The position numbers were made by a program, and so were the translations under genes. Shown piece by piece: positions 24,004 through 35,724 of a stretch of 64,000 nt of DNA; position 1 is the first letter of the stretch; the number at the start of each line of letters is the position of its first letter. The notes under the pieces were generated by a model. That model saw only the letters and a program-made list of their open reading frames with translations. It had not been told where the DNA came from and did not search any database. Source of the stretch: Terebella lapidaria (taxonomy: Eukaryota; Annelida; Polychaeta; Terebellida; Terebellidae); assembly GCA_949152475.1 (NCBI GenBank), contig OX424561.1:28266481-28330480 (forward strand), read 5' to 3'.

Positions 24004-25422
24004 TCACTTCTCTTCCCGTTCACGCCTGCTGGCAGGAGGAGGCGGGGCCGCTGGCGATGCTTGCCGCATCAATTGCAGCTGCTCGTCCGGGGGCAATCTT
24101 GGCAGGATTGACACGATTGTGGCCAATAGCTCTCCCGGGATGGTCGGAGTGGTCGGGGCCGACGAAGCTGGTGCTTCCGATGGGGTCGGGGTCGAAGTGG
24201 CTCGAAGTCGAGCGATCTCCTGTTGGTGGTTGGCGACTTGATCTTCCAACTGGGTCACGCGGACTCGAAGTCGAAGGTTCTCCTCGGACAGAGCGTCCGG
24301 GAACGTGGGCTGGTGGCGCTCATGCAGAGCCCCCATCCCAAAGCCGACAGACAGGCCGTTGTACTCTGCCTGCCTGATGTGGTGATCCAGGGCCGACAAG
24401 TACTCCCGACGAATGAGCCGAAGGTACTGATGCGCTAGGTCATCAGCGCGGGCGAGTGACAGGGTCGGAAGGTGCTCCTCCGGTTCTGACGGCAAGAGCA
24501 AGGGGTCGGCGTTATGGGCGGCCTGTTCGAGACGAGCCGTCCAAAAGTCCTCGTGAAACCCGAGGTAGTTCGGGAGCCGCTGGGCGTCCTCATCCCGCAG
24601 GAAGTCCCTGAGGTCGGGGTTCTGGCCGGGTAGCGCCTGCAGGCCGGGAAGCGAACGGGTCGCCAGACGTCTGCCGTGTTGCCGCAAGAATTGAAAGTCG
24701 GCCGCAAACTCGCCAGACCCATGAAACGGGAGACGCTCGTCGAGGTCCCTGTGGAGCGACTCAAGCTGTTCCGGGTCGTCCACTTGGAGTCGGGGCCGAT
24801 CTCTATCGGTGCCGCGTGTCGGGACGGAGCGCAGAGGCTCCACTTCCTCCGTGAGGTACGGCGGGAGCGGGACGGGTTCCACCATCCGTCGCGAAGGCTC
24901 TGGTGAGGATTCCGGGGTCGAAAACGGTGTCGGGGACGTACGTGCAGGAGACCCGGGTGTGATCTCCCTGAGTGGAGGCGGCCGATCCTCAGCTGGACTC
25001 TTTGGTTCAGGAGTCTCCTTGCCGGGTGATGAAGATACCGGTGTGGTATTCAGGGGTCGACTTGGGAGTGGCGGATACTCCTCAGGTGGAGGGACCAATC
25101 CCTCACGGACTCGGTAGTCCGTGACGTTAGAAGCCGTGGGCCGCTCCACCACCATCCGCCTGGGTATAATGTCCGAAGGCCGAGCTCTGGACGGGGTCGA
25201 GGATGTCACTGTGGTGACCGGTCGGGTTGTCGCTGGCGATGCCACTGACGCGAACGAAGCCGTCGTGACGACTGCCGAGGCCGAAACACCGGTGGTCGTT
25301 GTCGGGACCTCCTCCGCCGTACTCACTGATGTCGTCTGGTAGTTGATGGGCCGGACAAAGAAGATCGTGCTGGGTCGTCGTACTCGAACCCGCGTGTTCA
25401 TGGTCTCGATATCACTGACCAT
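24004..25422 (-). CDS. Extra ORF 2 of the LTR element (472 codons), function unknown
   Basis: A long frame lies in the position where some relatives carry an envelope gene. It opens with a Thr/Ser/Pro-rich region. A more ordered part follows (LPNYLGFHEDFWTARLEQA), then a short leucine-heptad stretch (RVRVTQLEDQVANHQQEIAR) that could form a coiled coil. No signal peptide or membrane segment is visible, so it does not look like an envelope protein. It begins almost immediately after the end of extra ORF 1. I know no family for it; the coiled coil and low-complexity composition would suit a structural or RNA-binding role, but that is a guess. Confidence 0.6.
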   Translation of the reverse strand: MVSDIETMNTRVRVRRPSTIFFVRPINYQTTSVSTAEEVPTTTTGVSASAVVTTASFASVASPATTRPVTTVTSSTPSRARPSDIIPRRMVVERPTASNVTDYRVREGLVPPPEEYPPLPSRPLNTTPVSSSPGKETPEPKSPAEDRPPPLREITPGSPARTSPTPFSTPESSPEPSRRMVEPVPLPPYLTEEVEPLRSVPTRGTDRDRPRLQVDDPEQLESLHRDLDERLPFHGSGEFAADFQFLRQHGRRLATRSLPGLQALPGQNPDLRDFLRDEDAQRLPNYLGFHEDFWTARLEQAAHNADPLLLPSEPEEHLPTLSLARADDLAHQYLRLIRREYLSALDHHIRQAEYNGLSVGFGMGALHERHQPTFPDALSEENLRLRVRVTQLEDQVANHQQEIARLRATSTPTPSEAPASSAPTTPTIPGELLATIVSILPRLPPDEQLQLMRQASPAAPPPPASRREREEK

Positions 25423-25427
25423 GCGAG

Positions 25428-26798
25428 TTAGCCGAATTTCATCTGCCGGGGTCGAAGCACGATGTACTCCAGTCGACGGAGTACCTGTTGCACATCCGGG
25501 GCCGAGTTGGGCGGATATTGTTCAAAGAGCTCTGGCGCCATGTGCCAGATGCCGAACGTCAGGACGGTGTTAACATCCCTCCTGAAGATCGGGATGTTGG
25601 CCGGAACTCTTGGGGGTCGATAGTTCGGGTTCGGCTGCATGTCGACTCTGCAGCGTAACGCGAACCTGACGAGCATGGGGCCGGATGCCGATAGTCGTCC
25701 CTCCTGGTAGAATGGGAACGACGTCACATGTTGCGGGGTCGCTTGGGACAGATGCCGGAACATCTCCTGGGCCAATGTCCGGAAGTTGTCGCGGGCCGGG
25801 CACACGAAGTAGCGTAGAAACGGGATGTGATACGCCAACACGTGTGCGTCAAGGTTCTGGGCCGTCCGGAAAGGTCCGCGTCGTGGTACGGAGGACCACT
25901 GTCGCTCTCCTGCTCCTTCCTCTTCGCCGATGCAGAAGGGGCACTCGTAGCGACCGTCTCCACGCTGTAGCGGAGCCAACGTGAGGAGGTTTCCCTCCGA
26001 CAGGGTCGACTGTTCATCGAAGTTGTGGATATGGCCGTATCCAGCACTCCGATTCCGTTTGCTGAGTGGAAGCTTGTTCCAGTCTATGGGCCGAGTTCCG
26101 TAAGGTGTCACGGGAGGTGGCACCAATTCCATCAGTTCGGCCACTTGCCGACGGAAAGTCGAGGTCAGGGCCGTAATAGCAGAACCGCCACTAGAGCGCG
26201 ATGAACTGCTAGATGTCGATCGGGCTCCCGCTCCATGTTTCTTCTTAAAAGAAGTGTAAGTTCTCTTGTTTGGAGAACGGGAGGCCGCAGGTCGTGCTAC
26301 CGCTGAACTGGAAGCGGGTGAAGTCGGGGCCGGAGCGATCGGGGCGATCACTTGATTTGTTGGGTCGGGTTGGCGGCTCGCCGTGGCGACTCGTTGAGCC
26401 TCTTGGGCCGCTTGTCGTGCTTCGATCGCACGCTGGACGATACTTCCGCCCTCCTCAAGTCGGCGAGAGCGTTCGGGGTCGATGTTGAAAATGTCGTCCG
26501 GAGTCGGGCTCGGTGTATGGCGCTCTCCTCGTTGCGCCAGCTTGTTCCGGGCCGTTTTGGGTCGTGCTCCCTTCTCTGAACCACTCGCCGTGTCGCTGAG
26601 CGTGACTGGATTGCGCTGCTCAGGCTGCGAGTCGGGGCCGGACGAAGCTTCGTTGTCGGGGACGATTATGGGATGATCCGATTCATCCCCGGTGTCGACG
26701 ACTTGGACGGTGATATTATCGCCGTCCAACTTGACTGTGCGGGGCCGATTTTCGCCTGGGTCGCCATTTTCCCGGTCATCCCCGGGTTTGTCAGCCAT
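25428..26798 (-). CDS. Extra ORF 1 of the LTR element (456 codons), zinc-finger-like
   Basis: The first half is acidic and Ser/Pro-rich low-complexity sequence. Around residues 270-350 there is a Cys/His cluster beginning YECPFCIGEEEG and continuing NLDAHVLAYH, spaced like one C2H2 zinc finger with a long loop; more Cys and His follow. The C-terminus is a folded-looking, Pro/Arg-containing domain. There is no hydrophobic signal or membrane anchor. The frame lies downstream of pol after a 1.4-kb non-coding gap, so it is probably expressed from a spliced or separate message. Its role is unknown. Confidence 0.6.
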   Translation of the reverse strand: MADKPGDDRENGDPGENRPRTVKLDGDNITVQVVDTGDESDHPIIVPDNEASSGPDSQPEQRNPVTLSDTASGSEKGARPKTARNKLAQRGERHTPSPTPDDIFNIDPERSRRLEEGGSIVQRAIEARQAAQEAQRVATASRQPDPTNQVIAPIAPAPTSPASSSAVARPAASRSPNKRTYTSFKKKHGAGARSTSSSSSRSSGGSAITALTSTFRRQVAELMELVPPPVTPYGTRPIDWNKLPLSKRNRSAGYGHIHNFDEQSTLSEGNLLTLAPLQRGDGRYECPFCIGEEEGAGERQWSSVPRRGPFRTAQNLDAHVLAYHIPFLRYFVCPARDNFRTLAQEMFRHLSQATPQHVTSFPFYQEGRLSASGPMLVRFALRCRVDMQPNPNYRPPRVPANIPIFRRDVNTVLTFGIWHMAPELFEQYPPNSAPDVQQVLRRLEYIVLRPRQMKFG

Positions 26799-28244
26799 GC
26801 TGACGGCCGAAATTAAAGTCGAGGTACTCCCAAGTACTAACTAGGCTGGCTGTAACTAAGTCCCGATTTCTTCAAAACCAGCCTAGTTTAGATGCCGATA
26901 ACAATGCCGAATTATTTCCCAAAGTCTTGTGACCAGGATTTCAATACTAACAAAGTTCACAAGCCGACAATTATACACGATTATCACAGTTTTTGTAACA
27001 ATAGTCCGTATTCTGATATCTGAAACTTTCGACAACAGTCCTTCTCCTCCAAAGTCTCAGGCACAAGTGACCTGATTGCCGCTAATCACTTCAGCCGTAC
27101 ACAAAGATGCTAACAGCATCTCGATTTTTAGAACTGGGTCGGGGGGCGCTCTCTATCTGTATAGAAAACGTCTTTACGCTATGTATCATTGTTCCAAGCG
27201 TACACACAGCAAGGCGGGGCCGTCGTCAAGGAAACGCGGAGCGATCCTTCTCTGACCTCTTGGGTCAGTCCATTACGACAGTAGGGGTGTCCTCACACTG
27301 TCCAGATTTCCGTATGTCCATCTGCCGTCCCCTGGATAACTCGTTCCGAATCATTGTCTATTTATACTAGTCGACTGTTCGAATTACTGGGCTCTTTTTG
27401 CCCGACGACTCACTATTGTCTTTATCAGGGGAGATTTCATGTAGGTGCTGTAAACAGCTAAAATGTTTATTAGCGCTCGTGCGTGCCTTGTGAACTAATC
27501 AGTCTATCGTTCCTTCTCCCACAAATTAGCGCACAATAAACTACGGGGTCGAGTTGCTGTTTCACAGACGACACACAGTTATTAAAGGCTGAGATATGAA
27601 TATCAATCACTCACAGGGGCGGACATCGTTCCATTCATTTTCAGCCAGTTCACAGGACGACGGGGCCGCAAATATTGTAGGGGTCGAAATTGCAATGATC
27701 TGGGTCGGTCACACCGCGGCGCTTTGAATATTTTGGGTGATGAATTTGATGACAGGCCGCATCTTGGCATGATAGCTATATAGTGACTGGTTCCCGTACC
27801 ACTGGGCCGTTCCTCCGAATATTACATGGAGTGAGTAGAGGCTCTGTCGACGCATACTCCAGAACGAATCACACTATCACCTCTTCGACAACTAAGTGGC
27901 CTTACTCACGGTGTGACTGGTTTTTATCCTCTTCGGCTGGCACATGGATGGAAGCTTTACATGATAATCTTAGTCATTGCGTAACATACGCCTTGATCAA
28001 TGGTACATGTTATACGGGGTCGAAACATATATCATAATGCAACCAATTTTTCACCAGCATCATAATTATAATATCATCTCTAGTGTGTATATATCAAATT
28101 TGCCTCACTGACATCTTGTACATATTAAATGCATATATTGTTATTATAATATAATATATTATTATGGGAAAAGACATGATATCATAGTCCATTAGACATG
28201 CATAATTCATCATCAATGATATCAATCAGATAACAAGGCCAGGG
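26799..28244 (-). other. Non-coding stretch inside the LTR element
   Basis: About 1.4 kb between the end of pol and extra ORF 1 has no long frame. It still contains the GGGTCG/GGGCCG words that pervade the element. It could hold a promoter or splice acceptor for the extra frames. Confidence 0.4.
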
Positions 28245-31200
28245 TTATCTGTATCGGGCCGGTCTGCGTGCATTGCGTCTGGGTCGATTCGGTCGTGCAG
28301 GCGGGGGCGTAGCCTCGCTTGTCTCAGGGTCGGAAGATACCACAGGCTTTTGCCTGCGCGTCTTGCGTGCCGGTTTTGGAGTGTCGGAACTTGATCTGTG
28401 TGATCTTTTCCGTTGCCGATGTCGACTTGAGCCGGATGAAGTCGGAGATCGTGATTGACGATCCTGGGTCGTTGGCGAATCAGACTCAGCTGTTTGGTCT
28501 GAATCGGTATGTCGATCTTGGACTGTTACCTCCCAAGGGTAGTAGAACTCCTTGAGAAGTCCCATGGGGTCGGGCGACTGTTCTGGGTCGGACTTGTTTG
28601 ACGACGACGTGGGTCGTACAGGGTCGGAATAGATGTGGGCCGCTTGGTTGTCACCTTCGTATGGCTTGAGCACATCTAGATGAACAACACGAGTGTTCCG
28701 AGGGTTGGAAACCAGGGCGATTCGGTAATCCACCTCGGTTACACAGTCGATGATCCTCCAGGGACCAGTCCAGGGCCGAGCGAACTTATTATTCTGCGTG
28801 AGTGGCAGATAATAATACCGGACCAGTTCGCCTAATTGAAACTGGGGTCGTGGTTTTGCGTGGGCGTCATAACCCATCTTTTGCCGAATTGCCGCTTTTT
28901 CGAGATGGTCTTGGGCGAAACCGTGGGCCGTCCTGATGGCTTGCCGCAAATACTCCACATACTCCGGACCACACGGAGGTAGAGGCTCAGGGTCGTAGGT
29001 CGGGAACATGAGGTCGACTGGCAAGTTACACTCGTGTCCATACACCATCAGATGCGGGGTGCATCCCGTGGACGAGTGTACTGAGGTTCAATAGGCCATT
29101 AACACATATGGCAAGTGCAAGTCCCAATCGTTTGCACGATCGCTGACGAACGCACTCAGCATGTTGAGCAATGTCCTGTTGAATCGCTCAACCTGGCCGT
29201 CGCTCTGGGGTCGGTATGGGGTCGTACGAATCTTCTTAGCGCCCAGTAGACGCACAACATGCCGGAACAGGGACGACTCAAACTCAGTACCTTGATCGCT
29301 ATGGATCGCCTTGGGGACACCGTGGTAGACTATCCACCGATTCACCAGGGTGTCGGCAACATTTTTGGCCGTATGTCGCCGTAGCGGAAAAGCGTCAGTG
29401 TACTTCGTAAAAGAAGTCCGACACGACTAGTACATACCGATAGCCTCTTCCCGTGACCTTGTGGGTGTCGAGGATGTCCATCGCTATTCTGTCGAACGGC
29501 GCTCCTGTCGGTAGCTGTGTCAGGGGCGATCTTTTTGGGGCCGGTTTACCCTTGCGGGTCACACATTGCGGGCAGCGGGCACACCAGCGGGCGACGTCCA
29601 GCGCCAAGCCGGGCCAGTAGAATCGGCGCCTGACTCTCTCAATGGTACGCTGTATGCCGAGATGTCCGACAATCTTCAGGTCGTGTAGTTGGTGCAGAAC
29701 TTGTGTCCTGAGTGCTACGGGGAGCACGGTTTGCACCACAGGCCGTCCGGCGGGGTCGGGTTTTATATGTCGAATCAGCACTCCGTCTTGTAGCGCCAGG
29801 AGGTTCCAGCGGGAAACAAGTGTCTTTACCTCCTCTCCTTGGCGGGCGACTTCTCTAGAGTCGGGCTTGGTGCCGGCTAACATCCATTGCCGCACTTTTC
29901 CGACGCTGGGGTCGGCTTGCTGTGCCGCGACAATGTCCTGGGTCGAATAGTCCGAAAGCCACTTTTGTCCGTCAAGTGTGGCGTCCAAAGCACGGACTCG
30001 AACAACTTGGCGTGCCGAGACTAGCTGGGGCAAGACCGGTGATGTTATCGAATCACTGTCCAGGAGGTCTGCCCTTGGCTGGGTCGGAACAACAGTTATC
30101 CGACGAACTGGAAGTTCTCCGGAACTTGTTTCTGGGTCGGTCGGAGGTGTGACGAGTCGTCCGGGACAGTCTTGGTGTTTACAACTGTGGCACCGTGACA
30201 GGCCGTCGGCGTTACCGTGTAGTTTTCCGGGTCGATGCTCTATCCGAAAGTCATACTGCTGTAGCTTGGCGAGCCACCTAGCGAGCATGCCGTCGGCGTC
30301 GTTGTAGTTTTTCAGCCACCTCAGCGAGCTATGGTCGGTCCGGAGGAGGAATTTCCTACCCCAGAGGTAGTGCCGATAGTGTTGCACCATCTCAACTACT
30401 GCCAGTAGTTCCCGATAGGTGGTGCAATAATTCCGCTGGGTCCGGGACAGGGTTTTACTGGCGAACCCGATGGGGATCTCCTTCTCGTTAACCCTTTGTG
30501 AGAGGGCACCTCCCACAGCAAAGCCGCTTGCATCCGTGTCGAGGATGAAGTAGTCCTCCGGATTCTGGGTCGGATGAGCGAGCTTGGGCGCCTTGATGAG
30601 GGCGTCACGGAGTCGCTGGAAAGCTCGTCGCTGGGCCGGTCCCCAAGTGAAGTGGCATTCACCTCGGGTAAGCGCTACGAGAGGTTCAGCGATCTCAGCG
30701 TAGTCCTTGATGAATCGCCTGTGGTAGTTGGCGAAACCAAGGAAAGCCCTGACGTCGGTGATCTCGCACGGGGTCGGCCATTCTCTGATGGCTTTAACTT
30801 TGTTGGGGTCGACTCGGATTCCTTGGCCGCTCACTATGAACCCTAAGTACAAGATTTCCCGTTGGAATAACTCACACTTCTTGGGCTGAAGTTTCAGGCC
30901 TGCCGATCTGATTCGATCCAGGACCGCTTCCAGGTTTGCGAGTGCCTGGTCGAATGTTCTGCCGTAAGCTATCACGTCGTCGAGATAGCACATACACCGG
31001 GTCCACAAGTAACCACGGAGTATGGTCTCCATAAGCCGTTCGAAGGTTGCCGGGGCGTTGCTAAGGCCGAATGGCATGACCTTAAACTGATAAAGTCCCT
31101 TCCTTGTGGCGAAGGCAGTCTTCGGTCTGTCGCTGGGGTCGACTTCAACCTGCCAGTAGCCGGAGGCCAGGTCTAGGGCCGAGAAGTAGTTGGCGCCTGC

Positions 31201-32541
31201 CAGGGCGTCATGAGTGTCCTGAATGTTGGGCAAGGGATACGAGTCCTTGCGGGTGACGTCGTTCAGGAGCCGATAGTCGACACAGAAGCGTACTTGTCCG
31301 TTCTTCTTCCGCACGAGCACTACCTGTGCGCTCCAGGGCGAATCTGACGGCTCAATACATCCCAAGCGGAGCATCTTGTCGATCTCCTCGTCGATGATGC
31401 TTTGCTGCGCCTGAGGGACGCGTCGCTGTCGTTGTCGAATCGGGGCCGAGTTGCCGGTGTCGATCCTATGCTGGACGACTTGGGTCCATCCCAGTTGGCC
31501 GTCTGGGTGCATAAATGTGTCCTGGTATTGGTGAACCAGGTTGGTGCAACGCCGATGCTGTTCCGGCGCTAGTCCGGCGCGATCCACCATTTCTTGTAGA
31601 TGTGGCGGTAGGTCGCGGTAGTGACTGGCGTCTACCGTGGCCGGGTCGGGCTCCTCTCCAGGTCGTGGCAGAGCTCCGACGACACTTTCGACAGGGCTTG
31701 CTATGGCGACAAAGTCGAAGCGGGTGAGCGTAATGCCGGTATCTGCTGGATTGACTACCGACACCTTTACGCACTGCCGATTCAGGGTCGTAAGTGTTCT
31801 CCCCATGATGAGGTCGGTTTCCTCGGGAAAGGTCGTAAGTGGCTGGACTATCCTCGGGTGTTGTCGAACTCGGACTCGGGAAGTCGGGACCAGCTCCACT
31901 ATTTCTTCGCTGCGTGCGGGGTCAGTGACAGCTCGTCGCACGGCCATTCTGACAACATTGGCCTCAATGTCTTTATGTGCGAACAGGATCTCTTTGTGTA
32001 CCTGTATCGTCCCTTCACCGTAATTCACTACAGCGTGAGCTTGCCGGAAAAAGTTCATGCCGAGAATCATGTCGTCATGTATGTCAGCCACACAAAAGGT
32101 TACGACCATATGGTTAGTTCCGACCTGTATTGAAAGGTCGATTAGTCCATCGATCGGGCTTGACTGTCCAGTGACGTCACGAATAATAGCCGAAGTAGAT
32201 CGCAAATGTCGCTGGTCGGCGGGGACGTGACGTAGCTGATCGCGTCGGAGCAGGGAGATCTGCGCTCCGGAGTCGAGTACAGCCTTTATCGTCTTGTTTC
32301 CGACGTGTACCGGCAGCTTCCAGCATTTGTGATTGGTGGCGCTGGAGTTGTTGATGACAGCCGGAATTTCGGGGTCGTCTAGCGGTGGCCTGAAAAGTGT
32401 GTGAAGAGGCGGCAGTTTGGATTCCGGTCCACTCGGAAAGGCGTAGAATCCTCCGTCGTCGGTGCCGTTGGCGGTCGGGGGTGACACCCCTTCAGGACGA
32501 CGGTTTCCACGTGGTGGCCGCTGTGGTCGCGGTGCGGACAC
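28245..32541 (-). CDS. pol: pol region of the LTR element (protease, RT, RNase H, integrase)
   Basis: Recognisable parts in order are: protease with VLDSGAQISLL; reverse transcriptase with YLDDVIAYG as the catalytic Asp pair; RNase H with ILDTDASGFAVGG; an integrase zinc-binding region (HLGIQRTIERVRRRFYWPG followed by ARWCARCPQC); an integrase core with DILDT, HSDQGTEFES and PYRPQSDGQVERFNR; and a C-terminal GPY/F-like region with RVVHLDVLKPYEG. The order and motifs are classic Ty3/gypsy. The region is in about three reading-frame pieces and is otherwise complete. Confidence 0.92.
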
Positions 32542-32731
32542 CCCTTCATGAAAAGAGGCCGGTTTCGGGGTCGGAGCTTGACATTTTGTACAAGGAGCTG
32601 AGGTGTGGGCTGGGCCGGCTGCGGGGTCGTTATTGGTGTTGTTACCGGTACAGTAGTCGTGACAACCGCAGATGTGGAGCGGGGAACGTTGTCCTGTTGT
32701 CTGGAAGGCCCTTGCTCCTCAGCACCTTCCC

Positions 32732-34901
32732 CTACTGGTTTGACGACGGGGTCGGAGGTGTTGGTGGGGCCGGTTTAGTTTGGTTACCGGTTTGGTTAGG
32801 TACTGACAACACTTGAGCTGTCCTTCTGTCAGTACCGGGACCATTAGGCCGAAATGCTAGTGGTTTCATGCCGTTGCGTACTAGCACATCCTTAAGCCGA
32901 AAGCACCGCATCCAGCGATGGCCGGGCTTCTTGCAAAAGAAGCAAACCATGGGTCGTCCGGGTTGCGGGGGTCGATCACCTTTCATCGGGGCCGTTGTTC
33001 GCAGGACAGAAAAGATAGCCGTTTCCTCACATAGTCCATTCTCGTCACTAAGGACGCACTGGAAAGCTTCAGCCACCCACTCGCGTGAGCTGGCCGGCAC
33101 TGAATGTTCGTCGCAACCTTGTAGGCCGGTAGTGTCACTGTCCCGCTTGAGGAACGGAAAATCGTTCGGGTTCCCAGCCCTCTAGAAGTTGGCGACGGAA
33201 CTCTCCCCAGGGAGTCGCGACCGGGATATTTAGAGCTAGCGCTTCAGCGCGGCCGCGCAGCGTGCTCCGGAAGGTCGTCGTCTTGTTGAGGTCGGAGTAA
33301 GTGAAAGCCGCAGTAAACTGTTCGAAACTCCGAATGTATTGAGTGAGATTGCCCTCCTTGAAGGTCGCACGCCATTGAGCCATTTTAGCCGTAGCCAACG
33401 TTTGGGGCTCAGACGTGAGTCTCTGTGGCGTGGGCGCTGCAGTGGCCGTCGGTGTAGTCGCTGCAGTGGCCGTCGGAGTCGGAACAGCCGAAGTCGCCGG
33501 AGCCGTCGTATCTGGGCCGATCGGGGTCGCGTTAGCGGGGGCGGTCGGTGCTGTCGTCGCGGAGACGGCGAGCGATGCGGCGGGTGGTGCCGTCGTGTGA
33601 CTGGGGTCGTGTGGTGCTTGTGCAGCGGGGGCCGGTTGACTGTATGGAGGCGTCACCCATGGTATCCCGACTGAGGGTGGGAATACAGCCGGTGGTGGAT
33701 ATCGGTATACCGATCCATCTGGGCATACACCATGGTACACTAATCCGGGTTGTGCACCATGATAGCCGGTGTCAGCTATCACGCTGGGAACGCCACCATA
33801 TCCGGGCGGTGGGTTCGCGTAGCCGACATGCGGTGAATAGTATCCGACAGCTACTCCATTTGGAACACCGCTTGTTGCGCCAGGGTATCCGACTGGCGGT
33901 ACACCATATCCGTTGGTGTTTCCGACTGATTGTGAGATCGGAGGTCCGATCATTGGCACAACACTTTCTGCCGGAGCAGACACAACTTGATCTTGTGACG
34001 GATCAAAGCGCGGTTGTTCTCGGGTAGTCGGCGATGGTCGGTGTGTGGTCGGCGCGGGAGCGCGTGTGTCGGAAGTCGGCGTGTCGGGGTCGTAGGGTCG
34101 ACGACTTGATGTCGAGGGTGCTTGTCGGGGTCGCGCTTGTCGCATGGTGGCGCGAGATTCCGTCATCGTGTCGCTGGGTCGTTGTTGTCGTAGAGGCGTC
34201 GCGATCCGGGTAGCGGTCGTCGCCGGGATGTCTTCGGATGTCGCTCCCATCTGGCTGGGTCGTGTGTACTCTACCACCGTAGGCTCGGTCGGTATGCGTG
34301 AGTACATTTCTGGCGCGGGGTCGTGTTGTCTCGGCGTCATGGACGGCGCCAGGGGTCGATTGGCCGAATAAGCGTTCGGCGGGGTCGGTTCCGGAACATT
34401 GTCAGACTGACAAACCCACTGTCGTATCCGAGAGTTACTTGGTGGGTGTGTAACCATTGACGTGTCTATGGTTACCGGCCGAACGTTCACTGCTAATTGT
34501 TCTGGGTCGATATCACGATCTACGCTCGCTCTTTGACGTGAGCGCGTATAGTTTCTGTCGGCAAAGTCACTTTTCTGGGTCGCTCTAGCCGGCGTGGCCG
34601 AGTACGCTCTAGCGTGTGCACGCAGAATGTCACTTACTGTATGTGACGGCGCGAGCAGGTCTTCGTCTAGGAACTCCTGCACCAGGTCGGTAGGCGGCGA
34701 AAACGATCTCAGGGACGAATGGTCGCCGATGGAGTCGAAAAGGCCGGACGGTTGTTGCTCCTGCGACAGTGGAACCGTATCGCTCATGGTAACTGAGCGA
34801 GGGCCGGAAGGTCGGAAGGCCGGATTCGGATTGATCGTCACTTCGTCATCCGTGGGGTCGAGTGGCTCACCGAGGGAAGCTCCCGGGGCCAATGCCATCA
34901 A
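32732..34901 (-). CDS. gag: gag region of the LTR element
   Basis: A long N-terminal region is rich in Pro, Thr, Ala and Tyr/Gly, including repeats around PPVGYPGA and GYYSPHVGYANPPPGY. A capsid-like helical part follows (KMAQWRATFKEGNLTQYIRS). The 3' part has one zinc knuckle, CFFCKKPGHRWMRC. The capsid and knuckle lie in different frames. A single CCHC knuckle is usual for animal Ty3/gypsy gag. The long low-complexity N-terminal region is unusual. Confidence 0.8.
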
Positions 34902-34942
34902 TGCCGGTCAGGTCTGGGTCGAAGATCCGAGACTAGCTCAGA

Positions 34943-34961
34943 TCCTGGTCTACGGCGCCAA
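34943..34961 (-). other. tRNA primer-binding site candidate
   Basis: On the coding strand TGGCGCCGTAGACC starts one base after the 5' LTR. The TGG start complements the CCA end of a tRNA, as expected for minus-strand priming. I could not assign the tRNA. Confidence 0.55.
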
Positions 34962-35720
34962 TGTGAAGAATACGGTTCACTGGCCCGTATCAGGCCGAAT
35001 GTCTGAGATGTTGTGTTACAGACCAACAAGCCGGCAGTTCAATTCAAACTGTTTATTGTGTTGCTAATGTCCAATGTTCAATCACACACACCACAATCGG
35101 GGCCGCTCACACCTACGTCGGTGATTTCCCAGTCGAAGTATCCTAAATATTATAGTCCTCTGTATATATACAACAGTTTATATATCCACGTTATATCAGC
35201 TTTTATATTTCTTTATATGATCACGGCCGTTCTTCTTGGGACAAGATATAATGCGACCGTCTTCATTGATCATTTCTACTCAACTGCGCAAATAACTGGG
35301 GCCGAGAGATCATGTGTCTGTGTAATTTTCCGCCAAGTGTAAGCGGTGTTGTGATAGGTTGAATGTATGCTGCAATGCGCTGATGTCACCGGGAAAGTGG
35401 GTTTCCCCGGCTCGTGTTAATACTTGTAATGCCTGTATCTGTGCACGTGATGTGTGGAGTATGTATGTGTGTCAAGTTCTATGTTTAGAAGTCAGTGCAT
35501 GTGAAGGTCAAGGTCGAGTAAACGGGGCCGAGTGTACTGAACTAGCGGGGCCGCAGGTGCGTGGTTTGACCTGTGTGTGTAACCATGACTACATGGAGTT
35601 TATGCTTGTGATCGTATAGTATGTACCTGTCCTGTATGTAAGTCATGTAGAATGAATGTTTGTTGTGGAAATGTGTAGTGCGCGGGAGGGACGGGAGTTA
35701 CAGTCGCTAAAATTACTACA
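34962..35720 (-). repeat. 5' LTR of the Ty3/gypsy element
   Basis: This 759-bp copy of the LTR differs from the other by about four substitutions and an extra TATG. ATAT follows at 35721-35724 and matches the ATAT before the other LTR. Confidence 0.95.
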
Positions 35721-35724
35721 ATAT

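Larger units (their letters stand above)
22744..35720 (-). mobile_element. Ty3/gypsy LTR retrotransposon, about 13 kb, young
   Basis: Two long terminal repeats of 755 and 759 bp (TG...CA) bound the element, with ATAT duplicated on both sides. On the minus strand the order is gag, protease, reverse transcriptase, RNase H, integrase, then two extra long frames before the 3' LTR. The order reverse transcriptase-RNase H-integrase places it in Ty3/gypsy (Metaviridae). The LTRs differ by about four substitutions and one 4-base indel, roughly 99.5% identity, so insertion was recent. It looks nearly whole, with about two or three breaks in the coding part. The size is large for the group because of the two extra frames and a 1.4-kb non-coding stretch. 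Confidence 0.95.
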
